Positions 47,137-55,393 of a stretch of DNA of 64,000 nucleotides are shown in pieces. The DNA is from Vallitalea maricola (lineage in GTDB: Bacteria > Bacillota > Clostridia > Lachnospirales > Vallitaleaceae). The notes below the pieces were generated by a model that had not been told where the DNA came from, did no database searches, and saw only the letters and a program-made list of their open reading frames with translations. Numbering within the stretch: the stretch's first letter is position 1; each line of letters opens with the position of its first letter. Location of the stretch: the NCBI RefSeq assembly GCF_036985595.1, contig NZ_BTPU01000055.1, positions 1-64,000 of the forward strand, read 5' to 3'. The translations under genes and the position numbers were made by a program.

Positions 47137-47642
47137 ATGCTTTCACTTTCCTTACTTAAATCATCTCGTTTAGCTAATAACATTACCAAGCTATATTTTT
47201 CATCATCTACTTCTTGTGAATGCTCACTTTTTTGTAAGAAATGTGTAAGATCTTTCAGCTTTTCTATCAATTCATTAATCTCATTCTTATTTAATTTAAC
47301 CGTACTTATACGAATCATATTTACATCATTCTTATTTTGAATTATCAGCTGGCTGATTTTTTGTAATTCATGTTTGATATAACTGATTTTTTCATCTACT
47401 TCAAAATCAATTTCATTATCAAGCTTGTCTTTATATGACGGATTGATATAATAATAGTTATCCATATAATTTTCGGTTATTTTTACAGTTTTTTGAGCCA
47501 AATAACCTTTTTTCATTAATCCAATCAACAGACTAGAGAGCTTTATTTTTGACATATTAACAACTTTTGATAAATCTGATAATCTAAGATTATTATCTTC
47601 TAAACTGGTTAGGATAATTAATTCATCACTATTCAAATCCAT
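47133..47642 (-). CDS. Winged-helix / coiled-coil protein in the RiPP-type operon
   Basis: 169 residues. The N-terminal ~70 look like a MarR-type winged helix (SDELIILTSLEDNNLRLSDL, KLSSLLIGLMKKGYLAQKTV). The rest is a charged helical region that could dimerise. It may regulate transcription. An alternative is a peptide-binding role, because RiPP recognition elements also have a winged-helix fold, though no PqqD-like sequence is evident. It has a perfect AAGGAGG ribosome site. Confidence 0.6.
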   Translation of the reverse strand: MDLNSDELIILTSLEDNNLRLSDLSKVVNMSKIKLSSLLIGLMKKGYLAQKTVKITENYMDNYYYINPSYKDKLDNEIDFEVDEKISYIKHELQKISQLIIQNKNDVNMIRISTVKLNKNEINELIEKLKDLTHFLQKSEHSQEVDDEKYSLVMLLAKRDDLSKESESI

Positions 47643-47676
47643 TTTAAAACCTCCTTATTCTATTTCATATCAAAAC

Positions 47677-48948
47677 CTATAAATCACTTTCTAATAACTG
47701 AATTAATACTTCTTGATTAATGTCACCTATTGAAGAAAAAGCTACATTATCTAAGATAAATATTTCATTAAAGATTGTATATATATCCTTTGGTTTGATG
47801 CTTTGTATTTGTCTAATATGTTCATAATATGAATAGATTTTACCTAATGTAAAATAGCGGCTAATAAATAGTAGCAGTGAATTGGGATTTTCAAGTTGTA
47901 CACTTAATTTAGTTATGAATTTTGACTTACATTGATTTAATTCATTCTCGGATATTAATTCCACCTTTAATCTGTTTAATTCTTTTAATGTTCCTTTAAT
48001 TATTTCTTCGAAATTATCATTATTAAATAACATACATATGGTAAATGCTCCTGCATAATTAAATGAATAATTAGAGCTTTGTATAGAATATAATAATTTT
48101 TTTTCGGTTCTTAATTTTTTATATAACCTAGAACATACACCACTAGTCAACAGTACACTAGATAGTTCAAGAACTCTTGCATAAGAATTATTAAACTTTA
48201 CTCCATTAAATGCTAATGTAAAAGCTGAGTTTTGTTTATCTCCCTTTTTTGTAATGATTCTTGGTCCATTCTTTACTATTATTTCATCTCTGAATAAACA
48301 ATCAATATTGTAATCTTTCCAATCATCAAAGTATTCATTGATGATGTCTATAATATTAGTATTAAGATTAAGATTTCCTAAAATAACGAGAAAAGCATTC
48401 CCTGGATTCACCCTATTCTCTTTTAATTTTTCCATTTCTTCAAAAGTGAATTTGTTTATGTTTTCCTCTTTTCCTAACACTGATAATCCTATAGAGTGTT
48501 CATCCCAAAGAGCATAAAAACAATTATTAATAACCCTGTTCTTATGATTTAAGTGAGTCTTTATTTCATTTAACACTATTTTTTTTTCTTTATTAAAGCT
48601 CTCTTTTGAAAAAGGTTGTCTAACCATTTGAGACAGTGTATTTAACCCTAATTTGAATTTATCAATTGAATTCATAGTAGTCACGGAAAAGTACATAAAT
48701 TCTTTTGTAGTAGCAGCATTATATTTTGCACCACAATTGTTTAACTCATTCATTATACATTCAGTTTCATTGTTTCTAGTCAAATCAAAAAGTAAATGTT
48801 CTAATAAATGGCTAATACCATTATTATCTTTAGTTTCATTCTGTGAACCTTGATTAATCCATAATGATGAAGTGATAGTTTTCATATAAGGAATATCATG
48901 CCTAATTATTTTCAAACCATTTTCTAAAATTGTTATATTATAATCCAT
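47677..48948 (-). CDS. M16-family zinc peptidase (pitrilysin/processing-peptidase type)
   Basis: 423 residues with the inverted zinc motif HxxEH: His47, Glu50, His51 in SHLLEHLLFD, and a distal zinc Glu region (KKIVLNEIKTHLNHKN). M16 peptidases cut short peptides in an enclosed chamber and occur as leader peptidases in several RiPP pathways (e.g. PqqF-like). I start at ATG 48948 (MDYNITILENG), 7 bases after GGTGAG; GTG codons at 48963/48960 lack such a site. The start overlaps the M29 gene end. Confidence 0.87.
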   Translation of the reverse strand: MDYNITILENGLKIIRHDIPYMKTITSSLWINQGSQNETKDNNGISHLLEHLLFDLTRNNETECIMNELNNCGAKYNAATTKEFMYFSVTTMNSIDKFKLGLNTLSQMVRQPFSKESFNKEKKIVLNEIKTHLNHKNRVINNCFYALWDEHSIGLSVLGKEENINKFTFEEMEKLKENRVNPGNAFLVILGNLNLNTNIIDIINEYFDDWKDYNIDCLFRDEIIVKNGPRIITKKGDKQNSAFTLAFNGVKFNNSYARVLELSSVLLTSGVCSRLYKKLRTEKKLLYSIQSSNYSFNYAGAFTICMLFNNDNFEEIIKGTLKELNRLKVELISENELNQCKSKFITKLSVQLENPNSLLLFISRYFTLGKIYSYYEHIRQIQSIKPKDIYTIFNEIFILDNVAFSSIGDINQEVLIQLLESDL

Positions 48949-50053
48949 AAAATTTCTCACCACGTTTATTATAAATTTTACGATTCTTTATGAAGAGTTT
49001 ATCATCAATATAAACTTCCCCTTGATTAATAGTATCATAAATCATATCAATATGAATACTTGATACATTTAATTCTCCACATTCAGGGTAGCTTGCCCCT
49101 AACGCAAGATGTATTGTTCCTCCAATCTTCTCATCAAATATGATATTTCCAATAAATTCCTGATGAGAATAATTAGTTCCAATTCCTATTTCTCCTACAT
49201 AGCCAGCCCCTTCGTCAATTGCTAATAAATTATGAAAAGCTTCATTATTAGATGTACTATAATTTATTACTTTACCTTCTAGAAACTCTAATTGTATGTC
49301 ATTTATTTCGATACCATTATAAATAATTGGATATGTAAATGCTATTTTACCATTTACTGATTTTTTAATTGGAGCAGTGAAAACTTCTCCATCAGGCAAA
49401 TTAATTTTGCCACATCCATTTATCCACCTTCTCCCCTCTACACTAAATCTTAAATCAGTATTTTTACCAATAATCCTAAAATTCTTTATTATATCTAATT
49501 CAGAGATAATATCTTCATTAAATTTTTTCATGTTATTGTAATATTCAATAATATTATCATTATCTAACTGATTTACTTTAGAAAACAAATCCTGAAACTG
49601 CACTGTTGATAAACAACACTTTTGAGCATATGCATTTGTTGGGTATAATACTGTAGATACAAACAATCTGTTTTCTTCAATCAGTGCACTATATTCTCTA
49701 AGGTATTCACTGACTCCTTTATAGAAACTATCCATTTTATCACTATTCATATTTCTAAAATATAGATTGGTTTCTGACATAAGGTTCAATATCTTGTCAA
49801 ACTCTTTTAATCTATGTATTTTGTAATTAAAAAACTTATTAATTTGTTCTAATGAACCATAATGATATAACATCTCATCTATCATATTGTCTTTTATATC
49901 TACATCAACAAAGGCACCTTGATTTAATAGTATGGGTATAAGTTCTAATAATAATGGTTTTATCTCTGTAGTCCCCATAATTAACACATGGTCATTCTTC
50001 TTTACATTAAGAGAAAAATAGGCTATTAGATTAGAAAAATTTCTATAATTCAT
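48938..50053 (-). CDS. M29-family aminopeptidase-like protein
   Basis: 371 residues similar in layout to thermophilic aminopeptidases (AmpS/PepS, M29). LRFSVEGRRWINGCGKINLP, the conserved FLEGKVINYS, IDEGAGYVGEIGIGTN (metal Glu residues), HLALGASYPECG and HIDMIYD (His/Asp ligands) follow the family order. The N-terminal ~180 residues are more divergent. It probably removes N-terminal residues from peptides in the cytoplasm. Its ATG overlaps the MFS stop. Confidence 0.82.
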   Translation of the reverse strand: MNYRNFSNLIAYFSLNVKKNDHVLIMGTTEIKPLLLELIPILLNQGAFVDVDIKDNMIDEMLYHYGSLEQINKFFNYKIHRLKEFDKILNLMSETNLYFRNMNSDKMDSFYKGVSEYLREYSALIEENRLFVSTVLYPTNAYAQKCCLSTVQFQDLFSKVNQLDNDNIIEYYNNMKKFNEDIISELDIIKNFRIIGKNTDLRFSVEGRRWINGCGKINLPDGEVFTAPIKKSVNGKIAFTYPIIYNGIEINDIQLEFLEGKVINYSTSNNEAFHNLLAIDEGAGYVGEIGIGTNYSHQEFIGNIIFDEKIGGTIHLALGASYPECGELNVSSIHIDMIYDTINQGEVYIDDKLFIKNRKIYNKRGEKFYGL

Positions 50054-51272
50054 TTTTCAGAATAACCTCCCCTTTATTCCTCTTATTAAATGCTTTTCCA
50101 ATAGCATTTAGTATATTAGGTATAAGAATGATAACTATACATATAAGTAAAGTTAACCTAAAGTGTTTACCTAATATTGCACCTAGCGCACTTAACGAAA
50201 CTGTTATGCCACCATAAGTTATGAATAAAAATGCACCACTTACTCTACCAACATATTTTTCGTCTGTAATAACCATAAAACTACCTTCAATATACGTCTG
50301 CAAGAATATACTAACACCACCAACGACACCAATAGCAATAAGAGCTATATAGAAGTTAGGTGCCAAAATAAGCAGAGCAAATCCAGCAGTAAAAACAATT
50401 GCACCATAGACCATATATTTATTACAATATTCTTTTGCTTTTATCCTTCCAGTCAACCATGCTCCTACAATAGAACCTACACCAATACTAGCAAATACAA
50501 AACCAACTCCATTTTCGCCAAAATTAAATCTATCTAAAGCTATTATGGCAGGTAAAACATTCAATATTCCTCCTGATATAGTATAAAATACTTTATATGC
50601 AGCGATTTCCTTAAGTATTTTATTAGAAAAAATATACTTAAAACCTTGTTTTTGCATTTGAATAAAGCTTATATCCTCTTCTTCTTCTGCTACACTTTCT
50701 TTACTACTTTCAAATTTAATTAATAATACAAAAAAGAGAGCTATCACAAATGAAGCTGAATTAATTATTACTACTGTATAAAATCCTAGAAGAGATAAGA
50801 TCATTCCACCAAACATAGAACCAAAAATAACAGTAAGTTCATAGTACATTCTAAGTTTTGAAATGACTTTTCTCAGTTTTTCACCTTTATATAATCTTTG
50901 AATAATAACATTTTTAGAAATTGTATGAAGTGCTCCACATATGGAATTAATGAATGCTACTATATAAACAATATAAAGTGTACTAGACGAATTAAAAAAC
51001 AACACAAACAATATACTAACTGTCCTTATTGCATCCATTAAAATCAATGTTTTTTTCGCATTAAAACGATCACTTAATCCTCCTCCAACAAATGAAAAAA
51101 TAGCTGATGGTAATAGACTAAAAATAATTGTAAAAGATAATGCTAACGATGATTTAGTGATAATGAAAACCATAGCACTTAATGCAGCAGTATAAAACCA
51201 ATTTCCTAAATCAGATGTTATTTGAGCTAATACTAAATATGTAAATCCATTTTTGTTTAATTTTTGTGACAT
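50043..51272 (-). CDS. MFS transporter, probable exporter of the RiPP-type operon
   Basis: A 409-residue, 12-span major facilitator protein. It has a DRFNAKKTLILMDAIRTVSI motif-A-like loop after segment 2 and resembles the DHA3/enterobactin-exporter-like group by eye. Its placement among maturation genes suggests it exports the finished product or a fragment. There is no ABC peptidase-transporter in the cluster, so leader removal is more likely cytoplasmic. GGGAGGA ribosome site. Confidence 0.88.
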   Translation of the reverse strand: MSQKLNKNGFTYLVLAQITSDLGNWFYTAALSAMVFIITKSSLALSFTIIFSLLPSAIFSFVGGGLSDRFNAKKTLILMDAIRTVSILFVLFFNSSSTLYIVYIVAFINSICGALHTISKNVIIQRLYKGEKLRKVISKLRMYYELTVIFGSMFGGMILSLLGFYTVVIINSASFVIALFFVLLIKFESSKESVAEEEEDISFIQMQKQGFKYIFSNKILKEIAAYKVFYTISGGILNVLPAIIALDRFNFGENGVGFVFASIGVGSIVGAWLTGRIKAKEYCNKYMVYGAIVFTAGFALLILAPNFYIALIAIGVVGGVSIFLQTYIEGSFMVITDEKYVGRVSGAFLFITYGGITVSLSALGAILGKHFRLTLLICIVIILIPNILNAIGKAFNKRNKGEVILKNEL

Positions 51273-51275
51273 TTT

Positions 51276-52400
51276 TTATTCCTCCCTATAATTAATTAGA
51301 TTATTAACTAGTACATCTATTTGTTCTTTAGTATTATAAATGTGGAAACAAAATCTCAATTTATTAGTATCTGGTATTGTTCTAGCGTAAATATTATTAT
51401 TCTCAAGTTCTTCAATCAACTTATTACTACACCTTTCCTCATTCAACTCAATGAAAGCCATTCCATTTTTATAATAACAGTCATTAATAAACACTAAATC
51501 TTTGGATTTAAGCTGTGAAATAAAATAAGATGCTGATGTTCTAATATGCTCATAAATGTTTTCTAATCCAATTTTATTAAATAACATAATATTATTTAAA
51601 ATCGTTGCAAACAGCCAAAAATTAAATGATGAATTTTCAATTAATCTAGCATCTTTCCTTAATACTCTTTTATTTTCATCAGTATAATCTAACCCTAATG
51701 TACTTAATATTATTGGTTTTAGTGACTCTGTACTTTTAATATAAATCATACCTGTCCCCATTGGCCCTAGCATCCACTTATGGAATGGAAACACATAAAA
51801 ATCTACTGAATCCAATTGTACATTAACTTGACCTACAGCTTGAGCTCCATCAACAAGAATTTTAGTATTTTTTCCAATATTTATTGATTCTCTGATTTTC
51901 TTCAAATCATGCATTACACCTGTGTTATATTCTATATGACTAAAAAAGATCAGCTTAACTTTTTCATCCATATTTTTATTTATCTCATCAATAAGATTTT
52001 CTGAATTAAGTTCAATAATATCCACACCAAATTTTAATTTCAAAGCGTAAAACGGTAATATTCCATCAGAATATTCATTATCTCCAATTAAAATTTTATC
52101 CCCCTTATTCCAAGTAAATGCTGTTAATAATGTACCTATACCAATATTTGTACTTTGAGTATAAGCTAAATTACTATCATTAACTCCAAGCAAATTACTC
52201 ATTTCAATTTTAAGCTTATAATATGTATTTCTCAATCTTTCAGTATTATACTGATTAGTTGGACATCTTATTTCATCTTGCAAATATTGATTTAATAAAT
52301 TGGCACTTGATTTAGGCATCCTACCTAAAGAACCACAATTCAAATAAATAATATCATTCTCAAAATTAAACTCATTAATTAATATATTCTTATCTATCAT
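51276..52400 (-). CDS. Class V aminotransferase / cysteine-desulfurase-like enzyme
   Basis: 374 residues. IYLNCGSLGRMPKSSANLLN opens the fold, LVDGAQAVGQVNVQLDSVDF carries the PLP Asp, and the PLP lysine is Lys208 in FPFHKWMLGPMG. It belongs to the class V family with cysteine desulfurases and isopenicillin-N-epimerase-like proteins; the usual C-terminal catalytic Cys loop of NifS/IscS is not evident, so desulfurase activity is uncertain. Beside a radical SAM enzyme and Cys-containing precursors it could modify the peptide or supply sulfur. Sits 28 bases after the SPASM gene. Confidence 0.84.
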   Translation of the reverse strand: MIDKNILINEFNFENDIIYLNCGSLGRMPKSSANLLNQYLQDEIRCPTNQYNTERLRNTYYKLKIEMSNLLGVNDSNLAYTQSTNIGIGTLLTAFTWNKGDKILIGDNEYSDGILPFYALKLKFGVDIIELNSENLIDEINKNMDEKVKLIFFSHIEYNTGVMHDLKKIRESINIGKNTKILVDGAQAVGQVNVQLDSVDFYVFPFHKWMLGPMGTGMIYIKSTESLKPIILSTLGLDYTDENKRVLRKDARLIENSSFNFWLFATILNNIMLFNKIGLENIYEHIRTSASYFISQLKSKDLVFINDCYYKNGMAFIELNEERCSNKLIEELENNNIYARTIPDTNKLRFCFHIYNTKEQIDVLVNNLINYREE

Positions 52401-52428
52401 ATTTACTACCCCTTAATGAAATTAATAC

Positions 52429-53685
52429 TTAGCTAATTTTATATTTTGATTTCAAATAATATTGTAAACCAGTTAATTTATTCTGATAATCACAGACTTT
52501 TTTATTAATATTCCCTTTAGAGACTAATGCTTCATATCTACACCCTCCTGCACAAATAGCTACTAGGGGGCATTTAATACAATTTTCCCATACTTTTAGA
52601 TTATCAAACACTAGCTTTTTTTCGTTATATTCTAGTTCATTTATATTTCCTATAACAAAGTTTTTATTACCCGCAAACATAAAGCATCTATAAATATCAC
52701 CAAAACAATCAATGTACTCACTATTATTAGAATGTATTCTACACTTATCACATATTGAACCTTCTAAAATATTAAACCCTTTGTTGAATCCGTATTGAAA
52801 TATTTTCCCGATTATAGTATTTGAATTTTTATTTCGTGAGTATGAGTAATTGTTTGTATCCATGATATTCCTAAATTTTAATGATATGTTCTTCTTATAA
52901 TCACCCATATTATGATCTAAATAGTCAATCCATTCAAGTAATATATTCTCTTCACCATAATGATAATTTGTTCGTATAGCAAAAGGAATAACCTTAGCAT
53001 ATTTCTCTATACTATTAATTATTTTGTCGAATGAACTTGTACCATCTTTTGATGGTCTTAAACCATCATGCCTACTTTTTATGCCATCTACTGTTACTTG
53101 AACACCTTTCAAATTATATTTTTTTAGCTGATTAACAATATAATCATTTAATAATGTACCATTAGTTATTAAGGAGATATTATATATAATTTTATCATAT
53201 TTAACTAATAACTTAGTTAACAACAATAAAAAATTTTCAATAATATCAAAATTCAAAAGAGGTTCTCCTCCAGTAAAAGCAATATTCAACTTCTCTATTT
53301 TATCATTAACTATTTTATTTTCTATACGTTCAATAACTTTCTTACCTACTGTAATATCCATATAAGCTAGACTACTAGTAGTGTTTTCTTCAAAACAGTA
53401 AGGACACATCATATTACAATCATATGTTGTTATGAGTGTTAAATTATAAGTTGGTTTGAACCTTGTAAGTGCTTTATATGTTATTTTGTCCTCATCACAA
53501 TTATCTTCAATAATGAATCCTTTATCTTTCAAAAATTCTAACTGTGATATACATTTTCCATTTTTTATTCTACTTAGCTGATTCTCATTAACAAACATTT
53601 TAGCACCAGTCAATGTATTATAAAAAATTTCCCCTTTTCTATCTCCTTCATTTTGAACTCTTATAATATAGTTAGGTACTTTCAC
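52429..53685 (-). CDS. SPASM-domain radical SAM peptide maturase
   Basis: 418 residues. The N-terminal ~75 may be a peptide-recognition region. The radical SAM motif is TTYDCNMMCPYCFEEN (Cys90, Cys94, Cys97), with FTGGEPLLN. The C-terminal SPASM region carries the auxiliary-cluster cysteines in CDKCRIHSN, DIYRCFMF, NCIKCPLVAICAGGCRYEAL and a final CDYQ. This is the anSME/RiPP-maturase type that makes thioether, C-C or similar crosslinks. The start is GTG 53685. It directly follows the precursors and is the likely core-modifying enzyme. Confidence 0.9.
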   Translation of the reverse strand: MKVPNYIIRVQNEGDRKGEIFYNTLTGAKMFVNENQLSRIKNGKCISQLEFLKDKGFIIEDNCDEDKITYKALTRFKPTYNLTLITTYDCNMMCPYCFEENTTSSLAYMDITVGKKVIERIENKIVNDKIEKLNIAFTGGEPLLNFDIIENFLLLLTKLLVKYDKIIYNISLITNGTLLNDYIVNQLKKYNLKGVQVTVDGIKSRHDGLRPSKDGTSSFDKIINSIEKYAKVIPFAIRTNYHYGEENILLEWIDYLDHNMGDYKKNISLKFRNIMDTNNYSYSRNKNSNTIIGKIFQYGFNKGFNILEGSICDKCRIHSNNSEYIDCFGDIYRCFMFAGNKNFVIGNINELEYNEKKLVFDNLKVWENCIKCPLVAICAGGCRYEALVSKGNINKKVCDYQNKLTGLQYYLKSKYKIS

Positions 53686-53718
53686 CCCTTATCACACCCA
53701 CCTTTCAACTATGAGAAC

Positions 53719-53764
53719 TTAATAAAGGGATAAACATTAATTTTCTGTTTAATCCCTTTATTAA
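53719..53764 (-). terminator. Hairpin between the precursor genes and the SPASM gene
   Basis: TTAATAAAGGGAT (53719-53731) and its exact complement (53752-53764), extended by AAAC/GTTT with a bulge. No U-run follows on the minus strand, so partial termination or mRNA protection is more likely than full termination. Such hairpins after precursor genes commonly raise precursor over enzyme levels. Confidence 0.6.
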
Positions 53765-53818
53765 TAAAAGTATATTCAAGCAATTATTAAATAATACTTT
53801 ATGTATTATCTTATATAA

Positions 53819-53938
53819 TTAAATATGAACATGAATACAAGTTTCTTCCTCTGCATTACCTTTATCAATTTCAATTTCTTCATTTAATTCTTTTTCATCA
53901 TTTTCTTGTTCTTGAAGGTTTAAATCTTTTTCGCTCAT
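53819..53938 (-). CDS. RiPP-type precursor peptide B
   Basis: 39 residues. The leader starts MSEKDLNLQEQENDEKELNE and is very acidic; after EIDKGNAEEE the tail is T-C-I-H-V-H-I. A GAAAGGGG ribosome site lies 6 bases upstream. It differs from precursor A by conservative changes only and lacks its final residue. The short Cys/His tail after a conserved acidic leader is the probable modified core. First genes of the operon, before the SPASM enzyme. Confidence 0.78.
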   Translation of the reverse strand: MSEKDLNLQEQENDEKELNEEIEIDKGNAEEETCIHVHI

Positions 53939-53976
53939 GTTTTTCCCCTTTCATCATTTTTTTAGTAATCCATAGA

Positions 53977-54099
53977 TTATGTTAGATGAACATGAACACA
54001 ACTCTCTTCTTCTGCATTACCTTTATCGATTTCTAGTTCTTCATTTAGGTCTTTTTCATCATTTTCTTGTTCTTGAAGGTTTAAATCTTTTTCACTCAT
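53977..54099 (-). CDS. RiPP-type precursor peptide A
   Basis: 40 residues, the first gene of the operon. The leader starts MSEKDLNLQEQENDEKDLNE; the tail after EIDKGNAEEE is S-C-V-H-V-H-L-T. A GGTGGGAG ribosome site lies 4 bases upstream. The 38-base gap to precursor B includes B's ribosome site. Codon-level near identity over the first 16 residues shows recent tandem duplication. No secretion signal is present, so an exporter is needed for the product to leave the cell. Confidence 0.78.
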   Translation of the reverse strand: MSEKDLNLQEQENDEKDLNEELEIDKGNAEEESCVHVHLT

Positions 54100-54133
54100 T
54101 ACTCTCCCACCTTTCTTATTAAATATTTATTAG

Positions 54134-54154
54134 TTAAGCCTTATTAATCCTTAA
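54134..54154. promoter_or_regulatory. Imperfect dyad upstream of the RiPP-type operon
   Basis: TTAAGCC-TTATTAA-TCCTTAA forms an imperfect palindrome 35 bases upstream of precursor A and within the divergent region to the XRE-TPR regulator. On the minus strand a TTGTTA (54157-54152) with ACTAAT 17 bases on could be a weak promoter. Candidate operator for the divergent regulator. Confidence 0.35.
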
Positions 54155-54365
54155 CAAATGTTTAAAATATAAAGCTTACTAATCAGTTATACTTATCTGT
54201 TTTAAATAATGTATGTAATTTATTGTTTTATTTTAAGTATACCTTGTGTTAATTTTTTCGTTAATATATAATATATTTATAAATTGTCTTTTTAATATTT
54301 ACATTATATCATTTTCATTATTTTTTTTGAAGAGTATAATATTTCTCAATACAGGAGTTGGATTT

Positions 54366-55277
54366 ATGAATTTGTACAAATATGGAGAAGAATTTAGAAA
54401 AATAAGATGTTCTAAGAATATTTCTCAACAACAACTTGCAGATTTGGCAATGTGCAGCAGAAAATATATAAGCTTGATAGAGACAGGAAATGTAGCACCA
54501 TCCTCTACTATGTTAGTCAGAATATCTAATATCCTAGGAAATTCAATAATTGATCTATTAAAATATTGTAACTGCAATGAAACATATTTTACTACTGAAA
54601 CCAAAAAACAAATAGAAGTGTTAAAGAGCTCTTGTAATTATAAAGATTTGAATAATCTGCTGAGTACCATAGAACAACATGAGGATTACCAAGATAATCA
54701 AAACAAACAATATATATTGTGGCACAAGGCCATATGTGAAATGGAATTGAATCATAATTTTTTTAAAGCTATCAATCTCATAAAACAATCATTATCTGTA
54801 GAGAAATACGATGACCTATTTATTTATATAAATAAACCGGAATTAAATATGCAAGAAATTTCTATTTATAATAGCCTAGCAATTCTTTTAAATTACATGA
54901 ATGCCAATAATTATAGTATTAGAATTTTAGAATCTTTAATAGGATGTAATTATGCTAATTTTCCTGACTCCATAAAAGTTAAAATATACAATAACTTAGC
55001 CAGTAATTATTTATCTATGAACAAGTATGCAAATGCTCTTAATACAATTAATAAAGCTATATCTCTAAATCAAATTTATAAGAATCCATCACTAATAGGT
55101 ATATTATATTATAATAAAGCCCAAATATTATCTAAATGCAAACAGATAGAAAAGAGTACAGAATTTTTTGTTATGACATATTATCATTATAAAAATAGCA
55201 AAAATGCTCTCTATATGAATAAAGTAATCGAATCAGCTAATAAATGTTCTATCAACATTAAACCCTATATAATATAA
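54366..55277 (+). CDS. XRE-TPR transcriptional regulator (Rgg/RRNPP-like), divergent from the RiPP-type operon
   Basis: 303 residues from ATG 54366, which has AGGAG 8-9 bases upstream; an upstream ATG at 54246 would add an Ile/Phe-rich stretch with no ribosome site. The N-terminus is an HTH (FRKIRCSKNISQQQLADLAM, SRKYISLIETGNVAPSSTML). Residues ~85-300 are helical TPR-like repeats (EISIYNSLAILLNYMNANNY, KVKIYNNLASNYLSMNKYAN, ILYYNKAQILSKC). This matches Rgg/PlcR-type regulators that bind short peptides and control nearby peptide genes. It probably controls the divergent operon. Confidence 0.82.
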   Translation: MNLYKYGEEFRKIRCSKNISQQQLADLAMCSRKYISLIETGNVAPSSTMLVRISNILGNSIIDLLKYCNCNETYFTTETKKQIEVLKSSCNYKDLNNLLSTIEQHEDYQDNQNKQYILWHKAICEMELNHNFFKAINLIKQSLSVEKYDDLFIYINKPELNMQEISIYNSLAILLNYMNANNYSIRILESLIGCNYANFPDSIKVKIYNNLASNYLSMNKYANALNTINKAISLNQIYKNPSLIGILYYNKAQILSKCKQIEKSTEFFVMTYYHYKNSKNALYMNKVIESANKCSINIKPYII

Positions 55278-55292
55278 ATATATATTTATAAT

Positions 55293-55384
55293 AAGGACTG
55301 TCTATAATACATTTTTATGTCTCCTATAAGCTATTTCTGTTTTAGCTTTCTTACTGACATAAAATATATTACGTGACAGCCCTT
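55293..55384. repeat. GGGCTGTC-end hairpin repeat, copy 3
   Basis: AAGGACTGTCTATAATACAT at the left pairs with the right end, whose complement reads AAGGGCTGTCACGTAATATA; TATGTC/GACATA extends the stem. It lies between the convergent XRE-TPR gene and pyrE. It is less perfect than the 24.9-kb copy. Confidence 0.75.
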
Positions 55385-55393
55385 TTGCAATAT

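Noticed and set aside
51276..52400. Calling the class V enzyme a true cysteine desulfurase (NifS/SufS)
   Set aside because: The PLP lysine is present, but I cannot find the mobile-loop catalytic cysteine, and no Fe-S scaffold gene is nearby.
54246..54365. Longer start for the XRE-TPR regulator
   Set aside because: The added residues are an Ile/Phe/Leu-rich translation of AT-rich intergenic DNA with no ribosome site; ATG 54366 has AGGAG at the right distance.
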